DNA of 64,000 bases from an uncultured Candidatus Saccharibacteria bacterium (GTDB lineage Bacteria > Patescibacteriota > Saccharimonadia > Saccharimonadales > Saccharimonadaceae), in assembly GCA_947166295.1 (NCBI GenBank), contig CAMVDR010000001.1, forward strand, positions 61,771-125,770. Reading direction: 5' to 3'. The translations under genes were made by a program, and so were the position numbers. Under the pieces are notes generated by a model. The model was given only the letters and a program-made list of their open reading frames with translations, was not told the DNA's origin and did not search any database. Numbering within the stretch: the first letter of the stretch is position 1; each line of letters opens with the position of its first letter. Shown here piece by piece: positions 49,078 through 56,237 of this stretch.

Positions 49078-49800
49078 TTATAACACAAGTTTTTCGGCGT
49101 CTTTGACATCATAATTGCCGATTTTGATGCGACGAAGTGTAGTAAGATAGGCGCCAGTTTTTAGAGTTTCACCGATATCTTCGGCGAGAGTGCGGATGTA
49201 GGTGCCGCTACTACAATGGACGCGAATTTTAAGCTCTGGATAATTGTATTTTAGGATTTCTATGCTGTAGATTTCGACTTCGCGGCTAGGGATTTCGCAG
49301 TCTTTGCCTTCGCGGGCGAGTTTGTAGGCACGTTGACCGTTGATTTTGATGGCGGAAAACTTAGGCGGGGTTTGGGTGATTTTACCGATAAATGAGCTTG
49401 ATACAGATGTAATTATGTTTTGGGCGGGTCCTGCCGTCGCAGCTTCCCCCATCGTGCTCGGCGAAAGCCTCCGCGCGCTGGGGGACCCCCCAGCTCCGTC
49501 GCCCGCCCATGTAGAATCGTATTTCGTGATTTCCCCTTCTGGGTCACCGGTGGTAGAGGTGAAGCCGAGCTTCAAGGTGGCCTCGTAGACTTTGTCTAGT
49601 TTTAAAAATTCGTTAGATTTTTTGGTCATTTTGCCAGATAGCAAAATTAAGAGGCCGGTGGCAAATGGGTCCAAAGTGCCGGTGTGACCAACCTTGATTT
49701 TGTGGCCAAACTCGGCTTTTAGTTTGCCGCGGATTTTGGCGACTACGCCAAAACTAGAGATACCGGCAGGTTTGTCGATGAGGATAATCTGATCTTCCAT
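49078..49800 (-). CDS. truB: tRNA pseudouridine-55 synthase TruB with in-frame repeat insert
   Basis: 240 residues. Motif I (ILIDKPAGISSFGVV), catalytic Asp in GHTGTLDPFATGLL, FSAIKINGQRAYKLAREG and the SSGTYIRTLAEDIG motif are intact. It modifies U55 in the T loop of tRNAs. Residues ~98-127 (AGGSPSARRLSPSTMGEAA) come from a GC-rich palindromic element shared with tsaE. The start at 49800 lies 7 nt after TACAAT; the ATG at 49806 is 1 nt from the box. Confidence 0.93.
   Translation of the reverse strand: MEDQIILIDKPAGISSFGVVAKIRGKLKAEFGHKIKVGHTGTLDPFATGLLILLSGKMTKKSNEFLKLDKVYEATLKLGFTSTTGDPEGEITKYDSTWAGDGAGGSPSARRLSPSTMGEAATAGPAQNIITSVSSSFIGKITQTPPKFSAIKINGQRAYKLAREGKDCEIPSREVEIYSIEILKYNYPELKIRVHCSSGTYIRTLAEDIGETLKTGAYLTTLRRIKIGNYDVKDAEKLVL
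49421..49509. repeat. GC-rich palindromic element, in frame in truB (copy 1)
   Basis: 89 bp bounded by TGGGCGGG (49421-49428) and CCCGCCCA (49502-49509), with an inner CTGGGGG/CCCCCAG. Collinear with 61155-61241 in tsaE at roughly three quarters identity by eye, in the same orientation and reading frame relative to the host gene. Confidence 0.75.
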
Positions 49801-49838
49801 TGACATAATTGTAACAGATGTGATATAATTGGTCTACT

Positions 49839-50105
49839 ATGATAACAAAAGAGAATAAAGACAAGGCTATTGCCAAGGTTGCCCGTAATAAGGCGGATGT
49901 TGGTTCTCCTGAAGTTCAAGTTTCTATTCTTACAGAGCGGATCAAAGAAGTGACCGAGCACGTAAAGAATAACAAACATGACTTTATGGCCAAAAGAGGT
50001 TTAATCCAGATGGTAGGGAAGCGCAAAAAGCTTCTGAAGTATCTAGAGACGACTGATTTTGAGCTATATAAGACAACCATCTCAAAACTAGGCCTCAGGA
50101 AATAA
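49839..50105 (+). CDS. rpsO: 30S ribosomal protein uS15
   Basis: 88 residues, standard length, with DVGSPEVQVSILTERI, the HDFMAKRGLIQMVGKRKKLLKYL helix region (central HxxDxxxxRGL-like block) and the end LGLRK. Binds the 16S rRNA central domain. TATAAT 9 nt before ATG; diverges from truB with only 38 bp between the starts. The stop codon lies inside a palindromic element. Confidence 0.97.
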   Translation: MITKENKDKAIAKVARNKADVGSPEVQVSILTERIKEVTEHVKNNKHDFMAKRGLIQMVGKRKKLLKYLETTDFELYKTTISKLGLRK

Positions 50106-50217
50106 ATTTCGGCAAGCTACTTTGTTAGCATTTGCGCTACGCAGGAGACGTATGAAAAGTACGTCTCCTTTGCGTTGTTCAATGCTGCCTCGTATCTTGT
50201 TCGAAATTTATTTCCTG
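50096..50217. repeat. 122-bp palindromic element overlapping the rpsO stop
   Basis: Perfect 16-bp terminal inverted repeats CAGGAAATAAATTTCG (50096-50111) and its complement (50202-50217), with an inner GGAGACGTA/TACGTCTCC hairpin. The left arm encodes the last residues and stop of rpsO. May act as the 3' end structure of the mRNA. Confidence 0.75.
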
Positions 50218-50235
50218 AAAATGTATGGTAATTGA

Positions 50236-50266
50236 GAAAACCCGTCGGCGAACCGGCGGGTTTTTG
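50236..50266. terminator. Bidirectional terminator
   Basis: AAAACCCG-CGG.../...CCG-CGGGTTTTT stem with T5 on the plus side and TTTTCT on the minus side. Ends rpsO and the 50275 gene. Confidence 0.8.
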
Positions 50267-50274
50267 CGGCTACG

Positions 50275-50739
50275 TTAATCCTTGTGATTAGCGCTCTGCT
50301 GAGCCGCTTTTTTCTTGCACGCGAGTGCTTTTTTGGTTTTCTTGTTTTCTTTTTTCTGTTTTCGTGCATCGATGATGGCGAGTTTGGGGAGATATTTGCG
50401 GATTGATCGCTTCAGTACCTCTTTGCGGAGTCTGTGGTCGCAGGTGTTGCCGAGGTCGAGGACGTCTTGATCCTCTTCGAGTTCCTGGACGAGATTCTCG
50501 AACTCGGGTATCCACTGCAGTGACGATGTTTTGAAACGATCTGTATAGACTCGCGGTTCTATACCACGGTTGTCACGGTATACTGTATCTGCATAGAGCT
50601 TACAACAGGTCTTGCCGTCCTTTTTAGCGAAAGAAGCGGCAACGGATACCTTATACTCATACTCGAGGTATAGCCGGAATTGTTTCCATATTATGGAAAG
50701 GTCGTCGATCGAAAGATCGCTTTTAATGGTTGTTTGCAT
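50275..50739 (-). CDS. Accessory soluble protein with basic tail
   Basis: 154 residues. A mixed N-terminal domain (SIIWKQFRLYLEYEYKVSVA) and a very basic C-terminal tail (ARKQKKENKKTKKALACKKK). AGGAG site 10 nt upstream, strong promoter with ~60-nt leader, own terminator, G+C-richer codons. Not recognised; the tail suggests nucleic-acid contact. Confidence 0.65.
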   Translation of the reverse strand: MQTTIKSDLSIDDLSIIWKQFRLYLEYEYKVSVAASFAKKDGKTCCKLYADTVYRDNRGIEPRVYTDRFKTSSLQWIPEFENLVQELEEDQDVLDLGNTCDHRLRKEVLKRSIRKYLPKLAIIDARKQKKENKKTKKALACKKKAAQQSANHKD

Positions 50740-50800
50740 GATGGAATCATCTCCTAAAAATGTACTAGAGGTCTACAGCAGAAATAAACCTAACCTTTCT

Positions 50801-50829
50801 ATTATAGCACAGATTACGTAAAATGTCAA
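50801..50829 (-). promoter_or_regulatory. Promoter of the 50275 gene
   Basis: TTGACA (50824-50829), 17 nt, TATAAT (50801-50806) with TGTGC before it. Confidence 0.8.
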
Positions 50830-50943
50830 TGCTTTAATGTTGACTAAGAGGTATTTTTATGGTAAAATTACGGTGACATTGGGGGTGAACTTTAAGATTT
50901 TGTGAACTTTGCTTAGGTTAGCCCTGATGATCTTGTGAAATGA

Positions 50944-51905
50944 GGTGATACTATTAATTACTATGTTCCTGGCAAAATAGTTCGCGAGTTTGCGAACTGC
51001 AACGGTGAAGCCTTGGAGTTGGACTTTTGCCCTCCTACTAAGAAGGAGCAGAGAGAAGACAGGGCCTGTGTGGTGACATTGCATGGCGGCGGCTTTATGG
51101 AAGGTTCTCGCAAGGACCAATGGTCGTATGGAGTGGCCAGAGAGCTGTGCCGTAAAGGATTTGCCGTGGTGAATGTCGACTACCGGCTGGGCCTGAAGGG
51201 GCTGAAGATGTCTCTACCTACTATGTTGAGGTTTGGCGGCTCGATGCAGCGAAGCGTCGACATGGCAGCGGAGGATCTTGCGCGGGCGATTGATTATTTG
51301 TTCTGTTATGCGGACGAGTTTGATATTAACCCGTATAAGATTGTGGTGGCTGGCAGCTCGGCTGGTGCAATTGCGGCGTTGCAGCTGGGCTATTACATCG
51401 CAAATAGCATGCTGAGAACCAGGTGACCAGAGCGCTACCCAGGATAAACCAGGTCCCCTTACGGCCGGCAGCGATTGTGTCTTATTCGGGCGCGATTATT
51501 AGCGATAGAGGAGTCCATCATGAAGACCCGATTCCAACGATGTTGTATCATGGTTTGAAAGATAAGCTTGTGTCTTCTGGCATGACACCGTGCTCGCTAA
51601 CTTGGCGACTCTATGGGTCTGAACGATTGCACAAAGAGTTTAAGCGGCATGATGGCACTTTCCGGACGATGCTCTTTAAGGAAGCTTAGCATGAGGTGTC
51701 GATGTTGCTACCGAAGTCGGTGGAGCAGTTCTGTGGGTTTGTAGATGATGCTTTTGCCGGTAAGAATACCCACTCTTTGAACCTTTCGCTACGGGGGTTC
51801 GCAATTAAGCCCGATGAAGAATGGGTAAAAAAGAATATATTTGCGCTATTTAAAGAGAAAAGTCCACAAGCAGAAAGCCCCCTCCTCGTGAGGGGCCTTT
51901 GACTG
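50944..51905 (+). pseudogene. Broken alpha/beta-hydrolase (esterase) gene
   Basis: Frame 1 (50944-51426) has the oxyanion motif LHGGGFMEG and nucleophile elbow AGSSAGAIAALQLGYY of HSL/BD-FAE-type esterases. It ends at 51426 by a frameshift; the protein continues in another frame (RALPRINQVPLRPAAIVSYS, TMLYHGLKDKL) up to a TAG at 51687, then goes on after it (LLPKSVEQFCGFVDDAF) to 51902. No start codon is available at the 5' end. Three lesions make it a clear pseudogene. Confidence 0.8.
51878..51901 (+). terminator. Weak terminator after the esterase pseudogene
   Basis: CCCCTC-ctcgt-GAGGGG stem followed by CCTTTGA; poor T tract. Confidence 0.4.
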
Positions 51906-51929
51906 TTCGCGAAAAGATAATTTCTATGA

Positions 51930-52037
51930 TATAATTAAAGTAGTAAATTAAGAATTGGGAAGACGGCAGATATGGGTGGTGGCCGACCTCAGACCACCAC
52001 TCATACCTGAAGTTTTCCCAAGAAAGGGTATATTTTT
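51930..52037 (+). promoter_or_regulatory. pnp promoter and structured leader
   Basis: Extended -10 TGaTATAAT (51930-51935). The ~95-nt leader folds as an outer TTGGGAA/TTCCCAA stem enclosing GGGTGGTGG/CCACCAC, then AAGAAAGGG before the ATG. In E. coli the pnp leader hairpin is the target of autoregulation by RNase III and PNPase; a similar role here is inference. Confidence 0.6.
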
Positions 52038-54212
52038 ATGGAAATTATAAATCCGAACGGCAAGAAAACGGTGCGGGTTTCTACCGATTGGCTAGGGCGA
52101 GAATTGACTCTAGAGGTGAACAGGGTTGGATTTAGGACGACTTCGTCGGTACTAGTCACTTATGGTGATACCGTGGTGCTAGGCTCTGTGGTGGTGGGAA
52201 CCAAGCCGGTGGTGCAGGATTTCTTTCCGCTGTCTATTAGCTATGAGGAAAAATTTTATGCAGCGGGGAAAATTAGTGGCTCGAAGTTCATAAAGCGTGA
52301 GGGTAAGCCGGCGGATGAAGCAGTGCTTGTGGGGCGGCTGATTGATCGGCCGATTCGTCCGTTGTTCCCGAAGGGCTATCGTCAAGAAGTACAGGTGGTG
52401 TGTACTGCATTGTCAATGGATCCGGCTTTTCGGCCTGATTGCGTAGCGATGATTGCGGCTTCGTCGGCGCTAATGAACGCAGGTGTGCCATTTGATGGGC
52501 CAATTGCAGGAATTAGAATTGGTAGGATCGGTGGAGAATTCAAGGGATTCTTAAATAAAGAAGAGCGTGAAGCTTCGCCGCTAGATCTTGTGGTGGCATG
52601 TAAAGACGGCAAAGTAATGATGGTAGAAGCTGGCGCAAATGAAGTGCCAGAAGATACGATCATCGAGGCGATGCATTGGGCGGTGGATAAGGTGCAGCCG
52701 GTGCTAGACTTGCAGCGCGAATTAGCTAAGCAGGTAGATGCTACACCGCAAGAGTATGAATTGGTATTGCCGGATGAAGCGGTAATGGAAGAAGTGCTGG
52801 CCTGGACTAACGGCAAGTTTGGTTCTAAGGTGCGTGGCAATGTGATGGAGCGGGCACAGATTTTGGACGAAATAAAATATGCAATGCACGATGAGATGGC
52901 TTTGAAACACGGCGAGGGTGAGACGGACAACGAAAAGGTGGAGTGGTATGATGAGAATTTGCGTGATGTATATGATCAGGCATTTGAATTAGCAGTGCAC
53001 AAAGAAGTGCGGCGCGGTATCGTAGAGGAAGGCGTGCGGCCAGATGGACGGAAGTTAGACGAGGTGCGGCCCTTATCCTCGCAAGTAGGAATTCTGCCAA
53101 GAACACACGGATCTTCGTTATTTACTCGTGGCGTAACGCAGGCAATGAATATCGTGACTTTGGCGCCACTAAGCTACGCGCAAGAAGTAGACACGATGGA
53201 AGTGACAGATGGTAAGCGTAGATATATGCATCATTATAATGCGCCGTCTTATACGGTGGGTGAGCCGGGCCGGATGGGGTCGCCTGGGCGGCGCGAGATT
53301 GGGCATGGATATCTGGCCGAGCGGGCTTTGATTCCGGTGCTTCCTAGCGAAGAAGATTTTCCTTATGCGATTCGTTCAGTAACTGAAATTATGTCGCAAA
53401 ATGGATCTACCTCTATGGCTGCAACGTGTTCTTCTTGTATGGCATTGATGGATGCAGGCGTGCCGATTAAACGACCGGTATCGGGTGTAGCAATGGGGTT
53501 AATGGTAGATGTGCCAAAAGGCCAGCCAATTACGACGGATGATATTGATAAGGCTTATGTGTTGACAGATTTGATGGATGCAGAAGATTTTGCTGGTGAC
53601 ATGGATTTTAAAGTGACTGGTACGACAGAAGGCGTGACGGCTTTGCAGATGGATATGAAGGTACATGGCTTGCCAGTGGAAATCTTAGAGAAAGCAATCA
53701 AACAGAGTCATGCTGGACGGATGTTCATTTTGGATCACATTGTGAGTGTGATTGACAAGCCGCGGGCAGAGATTAGTAAATATGCGCCACAGATTGAGAA
53801 ATTGATGGTGAAGCCAGATAAGATTGGGGCAATTATTGGTAAGGGCGGTGAAATGATTAACAAGATTACTTCTGAAACTGGTGCTGAGGTGGATATTGAA
53901 GATTCTGGATTGGTGACGGTATCTGGTAATGATCCAGAAAAAATTCAGAAAGCTGTGGATTGGATTCGTGGTTTGGTGGAAGAGCCGGAAGTGGGTAAAA
54001 TTTATGATGGGACGGTGGCTTCTATTAAGGATTTTGGGGCGTTTGTAACTATACTGCCTGGTATTGACGGGATGCTACATATTTCACAAATTAGCGATAA
54101 GAGATTGAAGAAAGTGGAAGAAGTGTTGCACTTAGGTGACAAGGTGAGGGTGCGGCTAGTAGCGATAGATGATAAAGGAAGAATGTCGTTGACGATGAAG
54201 GGATTAGACTAA
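52038..54212 (+). CDS. pnp: Polyribonucleotide nucleotidyltransferase
   Basis: 724 residues, family length. Two RNase PH domains joined by the all-helical linker, active-site motifs FTRGVTQAMN and STSMAATCSSCMALMDAGVP, a KH domain (KIGAIIGKGGEMINKITSETG) and an S1 domain (GKIYDGTVASIKDFGAFVTI). Phosphorolytic 3'-5' exonuclease of the mRNA decay machinery. Confidence 0.98.
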   Translation: MEIINPNGKKTVRVSTDWLGRELTLEVNRVGFRTTSSVLVTYGDTVVLGSVVVGTKPVVQDFFPLSISYEEKFYAAGKISGSKFIKREGKPADEAVLVGRLIDRPIRPLFPKGYRQEVQVVCTALSMDPAFRPDCVAMIAASSALMNAGVPFDGPIAGIRIGRIGGEFKGFLNKEEREASPLDLVVACKDGKVMMVEAGANEVPEDTIIEAMHWAVDKVQPVLDLQRELAKQVDATPQEYELVLPDEAVMEEVLAWTNGKFGSKVRGNVMERAQILDEIKYAMHDEMALKHGEGETDNEKVEWYDENLRDVYDQAFELAVHKEVRRGIVEEGVRPDGRKLDEVRPLSSQVGILPRTHGSSLFTRGVTQAMNIVTLAPLSYAQEVDTMEVTDGKRRYMHHYNAPSYTVGEPGRMGSPGRREIGHGYLAERALIPVLPSEEDFPYAIRSVTEIMSQNGSTSMAATCSSCMALMDAGVPIKRPVSGVAMGLMVDVPKGQPITTDDIDKAYVLTDLMDAEDFAGDMDFKVTGTTEGVTALQMDMKVHGLPVEILEKAIKQSHAGRMFILDHIVSVIDKPRAEISKYAPQIEKLMVKPDKIGAIIGKGGEMINKITSETGAEVDIEDSGLVTVSGNDPEKIQKAVDWIRGLVEEPEVGKIYDGTVASIKDFGAFVTILPGIDGMLHISQISDKRLKKVEEVLHLGDKVRVRLVAIDDKGRMSLTMKGLD

Positions 54213-54213
54213 A

Positions 54214-55659
54214 ATGAAGAGAACGCCGGAGTCGTTGTCGAGTGGAGAGGGAGAGCTAAAAAAAGAGCAGGATTCATCGGCTGTGCGAGATAAAAAGTTG
54301 GGGGGTGCGGCGTTAATTACGGGTAAGGGCGATGCGGATCGGGGCTTTAGTGGTGAGGTGCTTGAGGAAACATCTCGAGCGGTTGATCAAGTACACGATT
54401 ATTTTCCGGAAGATATTAGCCCAAAAGAACATTTTGAGCGAGACTTTGGTCCAAATCCTTTAGAAACAGAAGAAGACTATAGGGAGGTTTTTGACCTTTT
54501 CTTGCAAGAAGAGTTGGTTCCAGAATACCATAATAATCGTGGTGGAAATTATAGCCCTAGATTGATATATCGGCCATATAAGGAAACAGTGCGTACTTAT
54601 TTAGGAAAGACAAGAGAGGTTATAGAGGATCTTGCTGGGGAAAGTGGAAAACTACCAGAGACAGATGTAGTGATTTATTTGGATAAATCGGCGAGGCCAG
54701 TGGGTTGGTTTGTGAACGAATTTTGGGAGGATTTTACGGATAAGCCAAAGCCACAGACGGAGCACTTGGCGATAGATCGGAGATTTTGGTTTGAATTTTT
54801 TGGCGTTGAACTTGTTTCTGGCGAATATTTAAAAGAAAATAGAGAACAGCTTGCAACATGGAGAGATTTGCCGATCCACAATGTAAAGCGAGACGAAATG
54901 AGAGAACTCTGGAAGCTTTTAAAGGATGAAGTAATTACGCATGAAGAACTGGATGCTATCTTGAGAGGTTCTTCTGATGTGGATAATCGGGTTATAGGAA
55001 GAGCGATTGATGCTGTGATTAAGGAAAGGGGGGATATGGCAACTCAAGCAGAGGTGGATTCGTGTGTAAAGGAAGGTCGGGCTAGGACAAAGATACTTAA
55101 TAATAAAGAAAGACTCAAGAATATATACGATGCCTGCATGATTGCTGTACGGTTACGAGGGTTATTTGTGCCGGGGGGACTATCGGAGGAAGATTTGAAA
55201 AATCCGGAGAGAATTATGGACTATTCGGTGGGCATGGAAGGGAAAAATATAACCATTATTGATGAAGTAGCGCGGACGGGAACGACGGGGGAGATTGCTA
55301 AGCATTTTATAGAGTGGGCTTTTCCAGAGGCGGCAAGTGTTAATTTCTATGTTTTCTTTGAAGCAAAAAAATTACATGATGCGAATAGTCCTATGAATGG
55401 CCAGATGTTGATGATTCCTTTTTGGTATTCGTTGGTACATGATGATGGGACTGGACGGGGTATTAGTGGGCCTGATAAAGTCACATACAAGGAAAAATAT
55501 AAGCGACAACCGAACAATAGTAATCGGGCAGCGGATTTTGGTTCGGATTTTTTGGGGGTTCCAATAGCATATGAAATGGAAAAAGACAAAAAATCATTGC
55601 GTTTGCGTGAACAGATTGCTCGCTTGAGGGTTGAATATGAAAAAGGACACATTAACTGA
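54214..55659 (+). CDS. Protein with phosphoribosyltransferase-like domain
   Basis: 481 residues. The C-terminal half has a PRPP-loop-like IIDEVARTGTTGEIAKH and an upstream VIYLDKSARPVGWFVNEFW, which together suggest a type I PRTase fold; the N-terminal ~100 residues are charged and probably disordered. It starts 1 nt after the pnp stop, so it is likely co-translated with pnp. Reaction unknown. Confidence 0.55.
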   Translation: MKRTPESLSSGEGELKKEQDSSAVRDKKLGGAALITGKGDADRGFSGEVLEETSRAVDQVHDYFPEDISPKEHFERDFGPNPLETEEDYREVFDLFLQEELVPEYHNNRGGNYSPRLIYRPYKETVRTYLGKTREVIEDLAGESGKLPETDVVIYLDKSARPVGWFVNEFWEDFTDKPKPQTEHLAIDRRFWFEFFGVELVSGEYLKENREQLATWRDLPIHNVKRDEMRELWKLLKDEVITHEELDAILRGSSDVDNRVIGRAIDAVIKERGDMATQAEVDSCVKEGRARTKILNNKERLKNIYDACMIAVRLRGLFVPGGLSEEDLKNPERIMDYSVGMEGKNITIIDEVARTGTTGEIAKHFIEWAFPEAASVNFYVFFEAKKLHDANSPMNGQMLMIPFWYSLVHDDGTGRGISGPDKVTYKEKYKRQPNNSNRAADFGSDFLGVPIAYEMEKDKKSLRLREQIARLRVEYEKGHIN

Positions 55660-55665
55660 AGCATA

Positions 55666-55698
55666 AAAAATGCCCCTGAACCGAAGTTCAGAGGCGCC
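55666..55698 (-). terminator. Terminator of the 55688 gene
   Basis: GCCTCTGAAC-ttcg-GTTCAGGGGC on the minus strand followed by ATTTTTT; the stem includes the stop codon. Confidence 0.85.
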
Positions 55699-56101
55699 AA
55701 AGGAAGTCATAACCGGGTGCAGGTGGGGCACTAGCATAGACGAGGATTTGACTTTCTAATGGTCTGTCAAGATAATATCGAAATTTGATTCGAAAACAAT
55801 CTTTGATATTATCTATGTAACCATGGACCCAAGTGCATTTTTCGCTAATTTCTGAATAGCCTTCCAATTTGAAGACTACTTCGTCGAGCTGGTCGGTGTG
55901 GAGATTGTAGAGTACTACACTCAAACGATCCCCAGGTTTTGCGTTTAAAAGATTTTTTGGAAAATGTTCTTTGTCAAATTGATAGAATGTGCCGTGGCCT
56001 TCCATATAATTAAAGTCGGTACGGCGAAGAACCGAACCTGGCGCTCTTTTTGGCGCTTTGACCTTGATGGGTTGAGAACCAATGCACAATTGTCTCATCA
56101 T
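55688..56101 (-). CDS. Accessory soluble protein, unknown function
   Basis: 137 residues, beta-rich (GDRLSVVLYNLHTDQLDEVV, FKLEGYSEISEKCTWVHGYI). Start is one of two consecutive ATGs (56101, 56098) behind AAGGGTGGTGAT. Strong promoter with ~60-nt leader and own terminator. Not recognised. Confidence 0.65.
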   Translation of the reverse strand: MMRQLCIGSQPIKVKAPKRAPGSVLRRTDFNYMEGHGTFYQFDKEHFPKNLLNAKPGDRLSVVLYNLHTDQLDEVVFKLEGYSEISEKCTWVHGYIDNIKDCFRIKFRYYLDRPLESQILVYASAPPAPGYDFLWRL

Positions 56102-56163
56102 ATTATGATCACCACCCTTATTTTTAAAGTACCTAAACCTGGCCGACTATGGCTTCTTTGTCT

Positions 56164-56192
56164 ATTATAGCATAGATTATGATTTTTGTCAA
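56164..56192 (-). promoter_or_regulatory. Promoter of the 55688 gene
   Basis: TTGACA (56187-56192), 17 nt, TATAAT (56164-56169), TATGC extension. Confidence 0.8.
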
Positions 56193-56237
56193 TATTTTTA
56201 TTGTTAATAGATAGGAAATGTTATATAATATACAGAT

